A stretch of DNA of 64,000 nt from Pseudalkalibacillus hwajinpoensis (GCF_015234585.1 NZ_JADFCM010000001.1:682001-746000); one strand, 5' to 3'; counted from the stretch's first letter, positions 6,236 to 15,121 are shown. Notes: a model not told the origin generated them from the letters alone. A program made the numbers and translations.

Positions 6236-8473
6236 TTGAAACTTTTTACGTCATTTTTGATTGGCATTTTAGCATTTTCTTTATCCATGAATGGTGTTCA
6301 GGCTGCAGGGGAGTCAGTTACGGTTAAACTAGTAAACTATATTAAGGATACGACCGTAATCAAATTTAATGTGACAGGTAGTTATCAGATTGAAAATAGT
6401 AGCATTAAAATAGACAGTTCCCAGGCTGATGAATACAGTGTAAAAGCTGAAGCGGGTAAAGTGGTCCTTTATCGAGGCAATACCAAGCTTGAAGACTTCG
6501 GGAATTCCATGACGATCGTTCCAACGATTTCCAAATCGATGGACAGCTATGTGGGAATAGGTGACAAAAAATATCTCGGAGTAATGAAATTTGCAATTGA
6601 GGGAAAGTACATCCGTCCGATAAATACGCTCTCTATTGAGGAATATTTAAAAGGGGTAGTGCCTAGCGAAATGCCGGCCTACTGGGGAAATAATGGTGGA
6701 ATGGAAGCATTAAAAGCCCAGGCAATCGCTGCTAGGACTTTCGCTTTACCACAGAAAGATTCTCTAATGGATAGTCAATCCAGTCAAGTTTATAAAGGTT
6801 ATGACTGGTATCAAACGACAAACGAAGCGGTAGATGCAACTGCTGGAAAAGCACTAAAGTATAACGGGAAGTACATAGGTGCCTTTTATTCTTCCACAAA
6901 TGGTGGAATGGTTATGTCCAATACGAACTCGTGGGGAAGTAGTTGGATTCCATATTTACAGACGAAAGTAGATCCATATGATGAGAAGATGATAACAAGC
7001 TATGATTATTGGGACTATACACTAGGAAAGCAACAAATTGACACAAAAAAACTAGATTTGAAAAAACCTGAGTCCTGGTGGTCTAACGTGACTGAGCTAA
7101 GTTCAAACGTAACAGAAATAAAGAATATGAAGTCATGGCTATTATCTAAAGGGAAAATTAAATCTACAGATGAAATAAAAATCACCGATATTTCGAATAT
7201 TAATTTCACAGTTCCACCATTTAAATCTGATGAAGTATTAAGAGGTAGTGTCGAGATTCAGTATTTCTTAAAAAACAAAGATGGATTTGTTATGGATACA
7301 AATGGGGATTTGAAAAAGCATACGATGAAAATCGAGGATACTTCTTATAATATCCGATTTATGATTGGTACAACGATTATGAAAAGTCCTTATGTAAAAG
7401 AAATTAAACAAACGAGTAATTCATTTGTCGTTTCAGGTAGTGGCTTTGGGCATGGCATAGGCATGAGCCAATACGGAGCTTATCAACAGTCCAAAGATGG
7501 ACGTAATTACGAACAAATTCTATCATTCTATTATCCTGGGACAGAATTAGTCAAAGAATCATTTGAAACAAACTTGATTACACGACTTGCAGGAAATAAT
7601 CGATATGAAACTAGCGTAGCTATATCAAAAGATGGATGGAAGCATTCATCAGATGTTGTTGTACTTGGAAGAGGAGATCTTTCAGTAGATGCTCTTACGG
7701 GAAGCGTTCTTGCTAAAAAGTACAATGCTCCATTACTTTTAACAAAAAGTGAGGGACTGCCTTCTGTCGTTGAGGAAGAATTAGATCGTTTACAACCTGA
7801 AAAGATTTATATTCTAGGTGGACCAGCAGCCATTTCAGAGAAGGTAGTTGATCAACTTTCTACTAAAGTATATATTTCTGATGTAGAAAGAATAAGCGGT
7901 CAAAATCGATATGAAACGTCAATCGCAGTTGCTAATGAAGTAGGGAATAGTAATCAAGTGATCGTGACAACAGGAGATGACACATCCCCTGATGCTCTAT
8001 CAATCGCTCCATATGCAGCTTCAAAGCAAATTCCAATCTTATTGACTAATAGTGAAAAGTTAAGTGAAGCTACTGGTTCGTATATGAATACAACGAAACC
8101 TGTTGCGGCTACGATTATCGGTGGGCAAAATGCGGTTTCAAGTGTTGTTGAGGACAAACTTGCTACAACTTCAACGGTCAAACGAGTTGCTGGCGATAAT
8201 CGTTACGAAACAAGCGTGAAGATTGCAGAAACATTTGATTTTGAAAATAAGAGTGTTTTCTTTGCAAATGGAGATGTATTTATTGATGCACTTCCTGGAT
8301 CGCCCTTTGCCGCTGCCATGAGCGCACCAGTCATTTTAACTAAGCAAAATAAATTATCGAATGAAGCTGAACAGTACGTTAAGAAATCAATGAGTAGAGA
8401 ATACTACTTCCTGGGCGGGGAAGCTGCTATTAGTAAACCTGTTGAAGAAACAGTTGATAAACTATCAAATTAA
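6236..8473 (+). CDS. SpoIID/LytB-domain protein with three CWB2 cell-wall-binding repeats
   Basis: 745 residues, secreted. TTG start at 6236 behind a ttaggggg site. Signal peptide MKLFTSFLIGILAFSLSM with cleavage near VQA-AG. A SpoIID/LytB-type domain spans about residues 100-425 (EEYLKGVVPSEMP, AQAIAARTFAL and the GHGIGMSQYGA motif). SpoIID relatives are lytic transglycosylases or modifiers of the LytC amidase. Residues about 445-745 hold three CWB2 units, each opening RLAGNNRYET or similar and ending in an (I/L)GG-AAIS block. It is expected to sit on the wall and affect peptidoglycan turnover. Three other proteins nearby carry the same repeats. Confidence 0.9.
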   Translation: MKLFTSFLIGILAFSLSMNGVQAAGESVTVKLVNYIKDTTVIKFNVTGSYQIENSSIKIDSSQADEYSVKAEAGKVVLYRGNTKLEDFGNSMTIVPTISKSMDSYVGIGDKKYLGVMKFAIEGKYIRPINTLSIEEYLKGVVPSEMPAYWGNNGGMEALKAQAIAARTFALPQKDSLMDSQSSQVYKGYDWYQTTNEAVDATAGKALKYNGKYIGAFYSSTNGGMVMSNTNSWGSSWIPYLQTKVDPYDEKMITSYDYWDYTLGKQQIDTKKLDLKKPESWWSNVTELSSNVTEIKNMKSWLLSKGKIKSTDEIKITDISNINFTVPPFKSDEVLRGSVEIQYFLKNKDGFVMDTNGDLKKHTMKIEDTSYNIRFMIGTTIMKSPYVKEIKQTSNSFVVSGSGFGHGIGMSQYGAYQQSKDGRNYEQILSFYYPGTELVKESFETNLITRLAGNNRYETSVAISKDGWKHSSDVVVLGRGDLSVDALTGSVLAKKYNAPLLLTKSEGLPSVVEEELDRLQPEKIYILGGPAAISEKVVDQLSTKVYISDVERISGQNRYETSIAVANEVGNSNQVIVTTGDDTSPDALSIAPYAASKQIPILLTNSEKLSEATGSYMNTTKPVAATIIGGQNAVSSVVEDKLATTSTVKRVAGDNRYETSVKIAETFDFENKSVFFANGDVFIDALPGSPFAAAMSAPVILTKQNKLSNEAEQYVKKSMSREYYFLGGEAAISKPVEETVDKLSN

Positions 8474-8479
8474 CCGTGG

Positions 8480-8510
8480 ACACCTCTCTTAAAAGCAGAG
8501 AGGTGTTTTA
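8480..8510 (+). terminator. Terminator of the lytB-like gene
   Basis: Perfect 10-bp stem ACACCTCTCT/AGAGAGGTGT followed by T-rich sequence. Confidence 0.85.
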
Positions 8511-8606
8511 TGTTATTATAGTTAAAATGAGTAATTTCATTTTTATAAGAACGTAGACATAACGAGAGACATATAGCAAAATAAACTCAGATAAGGATGT
8601 GATGTC

Positions 8607-8894
8607 TTGCACCAGGAAAAAGAAATTGAAATATTGTGCGATGCTTTACGAACATATTGGAATGAACATCCAGAGAAAAGTCTCGGTCATTTGTTGAAAG
8701 ATCTACATAACAAGTACGAAAAAACAGAAGCATTTACGGAAACGGATGATAAGAACTGGTTGCACTGGTTGTTAGAAAATAGTAAGCAGCGAGACCTTAT
8801 TGAAAAAAAATACCGTAACCAATCTCAAATTAAAGATTTAGAGCATCATATTCGCCCTGAGCTTATGGAAGTGATCAAGCGATTTGTAGATTGA
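8607..8894 (+). CDS. Small hypothetical soluble protein (95 aa)
   Basis: TTG start at 8607 behind aaggatgtgatgtc. The product is charged and helical, without signal peptide or membrane segment. The layout LRTYWNEHPEKSLGHLLKDL followed by DDKNWLHWL vaguely recalls the YihD/DUF1040 family (LLxxxW-x-PxLxLxxLL), but I would not assign it. No cysteines form a metal site. A terminator lies 85 bp downstream. Confidence 0.6.
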   Translation: MHQEKEIEILCDALRTYWNEHPEKSLGHLLKDLHNKYEKTEAFTETDDKNWLHWLLENSKQRDLIEKKYRNQSQIKDLEHHIRPELMEVIKRFVD

Positions 8895-8978
8895 GTCAGT
8901 CGTTTTGTTACTGCTAGAGAAGCTCGTAGATTAGTTGCTAATATAAATGAGAACTTACTATGTAAGAATCACTAATTA

Positions 8979-9016
8979 AAAGAGCCGTACTCGTCATAAC
9001 GAGTACGGCTCTTGTT
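8979..9016 (+). terminator. Strong terminator
   Basis: Stem agagccgtactcg/cgagtacggctct with a short loop, then cttgtttt. Confidence 0.9.
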
Positions 9017-9063
9017 TTCCTTATAATCAAAAGGGGGGATTAAAGGGATTACTTAATGTTTCG

Positions 9064-9090
9064 GTTTATACGCTATTACGCTGGGGGTAG
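9064..9090 (+). promoter_or_regulatory. Possible SigB promoter
   Basis: GTTTAT, 15-bp spacer, GGGTAG: 10 of 12 matches to GTTTAA/GGGTAT. The spacing is identical to the site before hpf at 48891. It lies upstream of a SigA-like promoter for the same gene. Confidence 0.4.
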
Positions 9091-9113
9091 AAGGGTAGGA
9101 AGAATGAAAGAAT

Positions 9114-9142
9114 TTGATGTAGTCTGCTTCGTGGGATAATAT
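9114..9142 (+). promoter_or_regulatory. Putative SigA promoter of the oxidoreductase gene
   Basis: TTGATG (9114-9119), 17-bp spacer, TAATAT (9137-9142). Confidence 0.55.
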
Positions 9143-9183
9143 GGTAAAATTATATAGATATACTTAGAAAGGGAGTGCTAAAT

Positions 9184-10176
9184 ATGGGAATTAGATTTGG
9201 TATTATGGGAACAGCCAATATTGCTAGAAAAGCGGTTATTCCAGCTATTCAAAATGCTCAAGGTGCTGAAGTGGTGAGTGTTGCTAGCGGTAGTGGTCGA
9301 GCGAGAGAATTTGCAGCAGAAATGGGCATTGAGCATTATCATGACAGTTATGAAGCGATGCTAGATGATCAATCAATCGATGCGGTTTACATTCCACTTC
9401 CAAATACATTACACAAAAAATGGACAATTGCAGCGGCTCAAAAAGGAAAGCACGTACTATGCGAAAAGCCTGCTGCCATTACAGCCCGTGATGCCATGCA
9501 AATGGTGCAAGCCTGTGAAGACAACAGTGTTATTTTTATGGAAGCATTTATGTATCAATTCCATCCCCAACATGAAATTGTAAGAGAAGTGATTGCTTCA
9601 GGTGAAATTGGTGACGTCAAGCATATGCGTACTAATTTTTCATTTTATATCGGTGACAAACCAAATAACATCCGTCTCAACAGTGAACTAGGTGGTGGCA
9701 GCATCTGGGATGTGGGATGTTACTGTATTCACTCCTCTAGGTTCATAATTGGAAGCGAACCATTAAAAGTTTACGCTCAGGCTTCCATTCCTAAGGAAGT
9801 TGGCGTAGATCTTTCGGCTGCAGGAATCTTTACGTTTGCAAATGGAGTAACAGCTTCATTTGATTGTAGCTTTGAACGACAAATGAGCAATTCCTATGAA
9901 ATTCTTGGTACAAAAGGAAGTATTCATGTTCCATTTGCATACCGTCCAGACGCGCCTGGAGCTGGTGGTTTAATTCGAATTAAAAATAGCGAAGGCAACG
10001 TGAGAGAAGAAAAGGTTGAAGGTGAGCAGTATACACTTATGGTTGAACATTTTACGCGTTGTGTTGAAAATCAGCATATCCCATCATATTCCGGCGAAGC
10101 GACAGTAAATAATTTGAAAACGATAGAAGCTTGCTATGAATCTATTGATAAAAATCAACCAGTTGAGCTAGTATAA
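9184..10176 (+). CDS. Gfo/Idh/MocA family NAD(P)-dependent oxidoreductase
   Basis: 330 residues. ATG 9184 has the gggag site at the right distance; the GTG at 9175 does not. The N-terminal Rossmann domain starts GIRFGIMGTANIARKAVIPA. The family signature CEKPAA, with the active-site lysine, follows near residue 95, and the C-terminal alpha/beta domain has GGGSIWDVGCY. Members oxidise or reduce hydroxyl groups of sugars, inositols or related compounds; the substrate cannot be read from the sequence. It is monocistronic between two terminators. Its setting in a surface-polymer region allows, but does not prove, a sugar substrate. Confidence 0.88.
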   Translation: MGIRFGIMGTANIARKAVIPAIQNAQGAEVVSVASGSGRAREFAAEMGIEHYHDSYEAMLDDQSIDAVYIPLPNTLHKKWTIAAAQKGKHVLCEKPAAITARDAMQMVQACEDNSVIFMEAFMYQFHPQHEIVREVIASGEIGDVKHMRTNFSFYIGDKPNNIRLNSELGGGSIWDVGCYCIHSSRFIIGSEPLKVYAQASIPKEVGVDLSAAGIFTFANGVTASFDCSFERQMSNSYEILGTKGSIHVPFAYRPDAPGAGGLIRIKNSEGNVREEKVEGEQYTLMVEHFTRCVENQHIPSYSGEATVNNLKTIEACYESIDKNQPVELV

Positions 10177-10179
10177 TAC

Positions 10180-10213
10180 AAAAAAGCACATTGGATTAGC
10201 CAATGTGCTTTTC
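10180..10213. terminator. Bidirectional terminator
   Basis: Stem aaaagcacattgg/ccaatgtgctttt with loop attag, between two converging genes. It covers the last codons of the minus-strand HAD gene. Confidence 0.9.
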
Positions 10214-10972
10214 TAGAAGTTCCTTCGTTCCTTCTGAATAGGACTTCTTGCTTGAAATTGAAGTGATATTCTTTTCTTGTGGTGTTTCACCTTCTCCAAC
10301 CCAATGAAACGTAATGTTATTTAATTCATGCTCTTTGGCTGTTACAGCCATAACCATATCCCCGCTGCTATCTCCAAAAACAAACACTTTATCGGCAGAT
10401 TGGATTTCATCAATAATCCACGTCGCTCCAATTTTTTTAGACAGATCTGGATGAATCACATCGACCCCATAAGTGGAAACGACTGTTTTATTACCAGATT
10501 TAGAAGAAATCGAATCTACATCATCTGCGTATTCCTGAAGAGCTTCTCGTGTTTTCTTTAAGTGCTCTTTATCACCAGGATCACCATGAACAGCTTCAAC
10601 CGTACCCATCGATTCTTTCGTCTGATCCCATTGAATAAGACCATCATATTGTTCTTTTTGACTAACTTTATATAGTTTATCTTTTACCTCATCCGCGATC
10701 ACATATTCCTCATCTAGCTCCCAGGAAGAAATATCGGTTCCGCGCCCTTTTATCGCCCCGTGCTCAGAAACACAATATAGGGAAGACCAGTCAATTTCAT
10801 CATCAAATAGAGGGAAAAGGTGATCGGAAAGCCAACCTCTAGAACGCCCTGTGACGAAAGAAAGAATATGTCCCTCTGTAGCTAGCTTTTCAATCATCTT
10901 AACAACTTCTTTATCTGGTCTAGCATTCTCATCTGTTAGAACGCCATCAACATCAAACATATAAAAAGCCAT
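10196..10972 (-). CDS. HAD superfamily hydrolase (IIB/sugar-phosphatase type)
   Basis: 258 residues. Motif I is FDVDGVLTDE (nucleophile D8, acid/base D10), motif II is FVTGRSRG with T42, and motifs III/IV are a lysine near GNK and FGDSSGDMVMA. The large middle insert, a C2 cap, places it with the Cof/trehalose-phosphatase-like group that dephosphorylates sugar phosphates. Substrate unknown. It is transcribed towards the oxidoreductase gene. Confidence 0.85.
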   Translation of the reverse strand: MAFYMFDVDGVLTDENARPDKEVVKMIEKLATEGHILSFVTGRSRGWLSDHLFPLFDDEIDWSSLYCVSEHGAIKGRGTDISSWELDEEYVIADEVKDKLYKVSQKEQYDGLIQWDQTKESMGTVEAVHGDPGDKEHLKKTREALQEYADDVDSISSKSGNKTVVSTYGVDVIHPDLSKKIGATWIIDEIQSADKVFVFGDSSGDMVMAVTAKEHELNNITFHWVGEGETPQEKNITSISSKKSYSEGTKELLEKHIG

Positions 10973-11036
10973 ATTAGCACTCTCCTATTCGAATTAAATT
11001 ATGATTAGTATAGCGTTGTGGAGGATGGAAGGGCAA

Positions 11037-11066
11037 ATAAAAAAGGGAGGAATATCCCTCCCTTTC
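11037..11066 (-). terminator. Terminator of the receptor-peptide operon
   Basis: Stem aaagggagg/cctcccttt. On the minus strand it is followed by a T run (ttttttatt). Confidence 0.8.
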
Positions 11067-11071
11067 TCAAA

Positions 11072-11194
11072 TTAAATATTTACTTGCTCTGTTTGTACTT
11101 CACTAGATTGTGGGAATTTCTCATGATCCAAAGCACCAATTACAGAAGCTGTTAAAGCAAAAACAGTTGCCAAAGTGATAGCGAATTTTTTCAT
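11072..11194 (-). CDS. Candidate secreted signalling-peptide precursor (NprX/Phr-like)
   Basis: 40 residues: a basic start MKKF, a hydrophobic segment AITLATVFALTASVIGA and a polar tail LDHEKFPQSSEVQTEQVNI. The gene starts 19 nt after the stop of the NprR-like receptor on the same strand, behind aaaggaga. ATG 11194 has better spacing than ATG 11200. Receptor plus short exported pro-peptide is the standard RRNPP cassette: the tail would be cut to a 5-8 residue signal, re-imported by an oligopeptide permease and bound by the receptor's TPR domain. The mature peptide is not defined; SSEVQT is one guess. Confidence 0.7.
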   Translation of the reverse strand: MKKFAITLATVFALTASVIGALDHEKFPQSSEVQTEQVNI

Positions 11195-11213
11195 TTTCAT
11201 TCTCTCCTTTAAT

Positions 11214-12479
11214 TTAGTTAATGATTTTTTTTCTGGCATCATTGGCCAGACGATAATAATAACTAGCATTTTTGTATTGCGATGAATGATTATAATAATC
11301 AGCTAGTTTTTCACAATAATCAGTAACGTATTTCCAAGATTGTTTCTCTTCAAAATAAGGGATAGCCTCCTCTTTTAATAGGACCTCATAATCAGAGTTA
11401 TATGTTTGTTTAACATGATGTTCTAAAATTTTGAAATGATACACGTAATTAATAACTTCATTATTCAGAGCTTGCTTTAATCCTGTTGCTAGCCAATTCT
11501 CTGCATTCTCTATTTTATTTAATTTACTATATTCAGTAGCAATTAAGTAAATAGTCTGTACTACTTCTTCAGAGTCATCTTCATTAATATATTGAAGACC
11601 AGATTTATAATAATCCAAAGCCTCAAGTGATAAACCCATGGCAGCGGATACCAAACCTAAGTTGTGGTAAACAATACTTTTTAAGTACTTATCATTAAAT
11701 GATTCAGCATATTTCAAAGTGTTTTTGAAATGATTTGTAGCTTCTTCATAATTTAATATTCTTAAATTATTTATTCCAAGTAGAACTTCAATATCAGCAC
11801 TTCTTTTAAAATTATACTCTTGATTAAATAATGATAGAGCTTTGACAGCGTGATTATTAGATAATGCTACTTGATATAGCCTTCCATGAACCAGCGCTTT
11901 TTGATAATAGAATTCACTCAGTTCCCCTACATCTAGGTTCATAGTTTTACTAAGCTTTTCTGCCTTTTTGTAGACTTCTAGAGAATCACTAAATTTCTTT
12001 AATTGGTAATAATACAATCCTAAAAAATAATAATAGTAGAATTCTAGATCATGATTTAAGCTTTCTTGAACTATATATAATCGCTCAAGTAAAGTATTAG
12101 ATTTATCTAATTCTAAATTAAGAAGATGATAGCGAAATTTAAATAAAAGATAAGTAGTAAGTAGTATGGGATCTTCAATATTCTCAAACTCTTTTTCGAT
12201 CTTTTTCTTCTTATTTTCAACTTGCTCGAGATCTCTTATTCTCATTTCTCTGTACCAGTCTTTTAGATACTTAGTCATTTCTGAGATTTTATCTTCATCA
12301 TCAACCTGTTCTAAAGAGACACCTAGCTCATTACATAGATGTTCGACAAGTTCTTCACTTGGCTGGGCAAGTCCGTGTTCAATCTTACTTAGATAAGGAA
12401 TAGAACAGATACCGGAAGCAAGTTGTTCTTGAGTGATGCCTTTCATTTGTCTGAAGTATCGGATTTTTGCTCCAATCAT
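11214..12479 (-). CDS. RRNPP-family quorum-sensing regulator (NprR-like)
   Basis: 421 residues. Residues 4-60 form an Xre-type helix-turn-helix (KIRYFRQMKGITQEQLA, then YLSKIEHGLAQPS). The rest is a chain of TPR helices from about 120 to the end. Length and layout match NprR (about 420 residues) rather than the shorter PlcR. In Bacillus cereus-group species NprR controls proteases and post-exponential survival through a co-encoded peptide. Here the peptide gene follows directly. ATG 12479 has gggagcaaaga. Targets are unknown, but two secreted proteases lie on the other side of the promoter region. Confidence 0.82.
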   Translation of the reverse strand: MIGAKIRYFRQMKGITQEQLASGICSIPYLSKIEHGLAQPSEELVEHLCNELGVSLEQVDDEDKISEMTKYLKDWYREMRIRDLEQVENKKKKIEKEFENIEDPILLTTYLLFKFRYHLLNLELDKSNTLLERLYIVQESLNHDLEFYYYYFLGLYYYQLKKFSDSLEVYKKAEKLSKTMNLDVGELSEFYYQKALVHGRLYQVALSNNHAVKALSLFNQEYNFKRSADIEVLLGINNLRILNYEEATNHFKNTLKYAESFNDKYLKSIVYHNLGLVSAAMGLSLEALDYYKSGLQYINEDDSEEVVQTIYLIATEYSKLNKIENAENWLATGLKQALNNEVINYVYHFKILEHHVKQTYNSDYEVLLKEEAIPYFEEKQSWKYVTDYCEKLADYYNHSSQYKNASYYYRLANDARKKIIN

Positions 12480-12622
12480 TCTTTGCTCCCTTTCTCCTAG
12501 AACTATTTGATTACAGTTTACTAAAAATTCTCAGAAAAGAGAATAGTTTTGAGGTTGGGAAATATAAACGAATTTATAGGGTTTAAATGCCTATTTTCGA
12601 CGCAGTTTTCCCAACATGAGTT

Positions 12623-12629
12623 TGTCGAA
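12623..12629 (+). promoter_or_regulatory. Spo0A box (0A box)
   Basis: TGTCGAA in tttgtcgaaaga, between the receptor gene and the 49-residue gene. A related TTCGAAC lies 10 bp further on and an imperfect TTCGACG at 12597. Confidence 0.5.
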
Positions 12630-12658
12630 AGAATTTTCGAACGATACAGACCATTATA

Positions 12659-12667
12659 TGGTAAAAT
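12659..12667 (+). promoter_or_regulatory. Putative extended -10 promoter for the 49-residue gene
   Basis: TGGTAAAAT (extended -10). The -35 region is poor, as is common at activator-dependent promoters, and a Spo0A box lies about 30 bp upstream. Confidence 0.4.
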
Positions 12668-12686
12668 GATGAAAATGAAAAGGAGG

Positions 12687-12693
12687 TGTCGAA
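12687..12693 (+). promoter_or_regulatory. Spo0A box overlapping a translation start
   Basis: TGTCGAA lies between the Shine-Dalgarno sequence (aaggaggtg) and ATG 12695. A protein bound here would sit in the early transcribed region. Confidence 0.4.
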
Positions 12694-12694
12694 A

Positions 12695-12844
12695 ATGCAA
12701 GAAGATCGGTTAGAACGCGTAGAAACAATGATCACGAGTTTGATTCAAATTATTGGAAATATGCGGAAAGAGCAACATAACCTCGAAGAAAAACTCCAGG
12801 CAATCCAGCAACAACACCAAAACCTTCTACACGAACGTGTTTAA
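12695..12844 (+). CDS. 49-residue helical peptide, possible coiled coil
   Basis: Strong aaaggaggtg site before ATG. The product is fully polar and helical (MQEDRLERVETMITSLIQII, then GNMRKEQHNLEEKLQAIQQQ and a short tail) with heptad-like hydrophobic spacing, so a short coiled coil is likely. No signal peptide or known domain. Two perfect Spo0A boxes surround its promoter and start. I do not recognise the family; a small regulator or assembly peptide made at transition to stationary phase is a guess. Confidence 0.6.
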   Translation: MQEDRLERVETMITSLIQIIGNMRKEQHNLEEKLQAIQQQHQNLLHERV

Positions 12845-12938
12845 CCCCTTTTTCAGCGATAAAACTCCCAAATAAATGCGACTTTACTCCCCTAAACCAT
12901 TTTTTTCTAACTCTTATTGTGATACTATTCTAGTGATT

Positions 12939-12945
12939 TGTCGAA
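12939..12945 (+). promoter_or_regulatory. Spo0A box (0A box)
   Basis: TGTCGAA in tttgtcgaaaat, about 50 bp before the protease gene and just after a possible extended -10 (TGATACTAT, 12921-12929). That position would suit repression. Confidence 0.45.
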
Positions 12946-12989
12946 AATTCGTTATAGACTAGAGATAGCAGAAATGAAGTTATTCAATC

Positions 12990-15083
12990 ATGGGAGAGGT
13001 GTCACAACTGAAGTCAAAAACTATTTTTCTTTTGTTATTATGCAGTTTCTTCTTTTCAGTAAATCCTGAATTATCAGAAGCGGAATCTGATAATGAGACA
13101 GAGCGTATTCTTGTTACATATGAACAGACTAAAAGTCCATCAAGAGATTCGAAACTTTCTACCAAAGTAGAAGTGATTAATGTACCTGTCAATGAAGTAG
13201 ATAAAATGATTGAACAATTTGAAGCAAATAAAGATGTTCAGCATGTCGAAATGGACCAACCAGTTTATTTAATGGATTCAGTACAACCCAACGACACTTT
13301 TTTATCATATCAAAAGCCGTGGATCGATCAAATTCATCTCATAAAAGGGTGGGAGCTTGCTAATGTTGAATCAAGTTCATTAAAGGTTGCGGTAATTGAT
13401 TCAGGAGTTGATCTGACTCATCCAGATTTAAAACCAAATCTTGTAGATGGGATTAACCTAGTGGAACCGTCTAAATCGGTTCAGGATATTGATGGTCATG
13501 GTACAAAAGTTTCTGGACTTATTGGAGCTGTAACGAACAATCAACTAGGGGTAGTTTCTCCTTCTCGTGGAACTTCGATTATGCCAATTAAAGTGACAGA
13601 AAACGGTACTGGTAATTTATCAACCGTTGTTCAAGGTATTCGTTATGCAATTGATCATGATGCAGATGTAATTAATTTAAGTTTAGGAAACTATAATAAC
13701 TCGTTTGCTCTAAGAACTGTAATTGAAGAAGCGATTTCAAAAAATATTCTTATCGTAGGTGCAGCCGGTAATGATAATGATTCTGGAGTGGTTTTTCCAG
13801 CGGCATATCCTGATGTTTTAGCTGTAGCCTCTGTTAAAACAGGGACCGAAGAAAAAGCCTCATTTTCAAATTATGGAGCATTAGTTGATATTTCCGCTCC
13901 TGGCACGGACATTTATAGTACTTCATTGAATGGAGAATATGCTTTTGATAAAGGTACAAGTATGTCTGCGCCAATTGTCGCTTCATCAGGTGTGTTACTA
14001 AAGGAATATGCTCCATATTTAACGAATAAGCAAACGTTTAAATTATTAAAGCAAACGGCTAGTGCTCTGACTAGTTCATACGACCTTGGAAGTGGCGTGT
14101 TAAATATGGAAGGAGCTATCAACGGCGTAACAGAGTATAACCGTATCTATGGTGACACTGCAATTGATACAGCAATCGAAATTTCCAAAAATAATTGGAC
14201 TACGTTGGAGGAACAAACGCTATCCATTGGAGGCGATAACAAGAAAGGTCGCTTCGTAGTACTTGCTCGCTCAGATGAATTTCCTGATAGCTTAGCCGCT
14301 TCACCGCTTGCTTCTATGCTTGGTAGTCCGATTCTACTCACGAAAAAAAATAGTCTATCAATCAATGTAATGAGGGAACTTAGTAGGTTATCTGCTAATC
14401 ATGTTTTAGTTATAGGTGGGAATAATGCAATTCCTGAAGCAATTACAGAACAGCTTAAAGCGGAAGGGATTTCGAGTACACGCATTGCAGGAGATAACCG
14501 CTATGAAACAGCTACTAAAATTGCGAATATCGTCGGTAGTGAAAAGACAAAAGAAGCATTCATCGTTTCTGGTGAAAAGTTCCCAGATGCTTTGTCTATT
14601 TCATCTTTCGCATCAAGGCTCGGAGCCCCTGTACTTTTTACGAAAAGTGATTTTTTACCAGCTGAAACGAAGGCTTTTTTGAACGAGCTTGATCCAGACA
14701 AAGCTTATGTTATTGGTGGAGAATCGATCATCGGTAAGAGTGTGTACTCTCAAATCCCATCTTCCAATACGGAGAGAATTGGGGGAGAAGACCGCTTTGA
14801 TACAAACTTCAAAGTATTGCTAAGGTTTGGAGTAGCAGAAAATAGTGAGGAAGTCTACTTTGCTACTGGTCTTAAGTTTCCAGATGCCTTAACTGGTGGG
14901 GCAGCTGCATCGTTATCAGGTCATTCTATTATTTTGGTTCACCCTACTAGAGAGAATAATGCTTTAGAGAAGTCCATTCTCTATTTAAATAATCAAGGAA
15001 TAAATCAATATCGGATTCTAGGTGGTCCAGCAGCCATTAATCAAACAAAAGCCTGGGATATTGATCAAATGCTTGTTCAATAA
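12990..15083 (+). CDS. Subtilisin-like serine protease (S8) with three CWB2 repeats
   Basis: 697 residues from ATG 12990. Catalytic triad D137 (VAVIDSGVDLTHP), H170 (DIDGHGTKVSG) and S324 (KGTSMSAP), with oxyanion asparagine in AAGND near 261. An inhibitor-like propeptide occupies about 35-95. Three CWB2 repeats (about 385-697) would hold it on the cell wall. The start is unclear: ATG 12990 has no ribosome site, while ggagaggtg sits inside the first codons, 6 nt before an in-frame CTG at 13008. Starting there gives a normal signal peptide (K-S-K then a hydrophobic core). No activating peptide or Ca-site prediction is attempted. Confidence 0.9.
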   Translation: MGEVSQLKSKTIFLLLLCSFFFSVNPELSEAESDNETERILVTYEQTKSPSRDSKLSTKVEVINVPVNEVDKMIEQFEANKDVQHVEMDQPVYLMDSVQPNDTFLSYQKPWIDQIHLIKGWELANVESSSLKVAVIDSGVDLTHPDLKPNLVDGINLVEPSKSVQDIDGHGTKVSGLIGAVTNNQLGVVSPSRGTSIMPIKVTENGTGNLSTVVQGIRYAIDHDADVINLSLGNYNNSFALRTVIEEAISKNILIVGAAGNDNDSGVVFPAAYPDVLAVASVKTGTEEKASFSNYGALVDISAPGTDIYSTSLNGEYAFDKGTSMSAPIVASSGVLLKEYAPYLTNKQTFKLLKQTASALTSSYDLGSGVLNMEGAINGVTEYNRIYGDTAIDTAIEISKNNWTTLEEQTLSIGGDNKKGRFVVLARSDEFPDSLAASPLASMLGSPILLTKKNSLSINVMRELSRLSANHVLVIGGNNAIPEAITEQLKAEGISSTRIAGDNRYETATKIANIVGSEKTKEAFIVSGEKFPDALSISSFASRLGAPVLFTKSDFLPAETKAFLNELDPDKAYVIGGESIIGKSVYSQIPSSNTERIGGEDRFDTNFKVLLRFGVAENSEEVYFATGLKFPDALTGGAAASLSGHSIILVHPTRENNALEKSILYLNNQGINQYRILGGPAAINQTKAWDIDQMLVQ

Positions 15084-15121
15084 AAAAGAAGCGTCAGTGA
15101 AAATACTGACGCTTCTTTTTA
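15083..15121 (+). terminator. Terminator of the subtilisin-like gene
   Basis: Stem aaaagaagcgtcag/ctgacgcttctttt followed by T. Confidence 0.9.

Noticed and set aside
7590..8470. CWB2 units as a recent DNA tandem repeat
   Set aside because: Similarity is at the protein level only; the nucleotide sequences have diverged.
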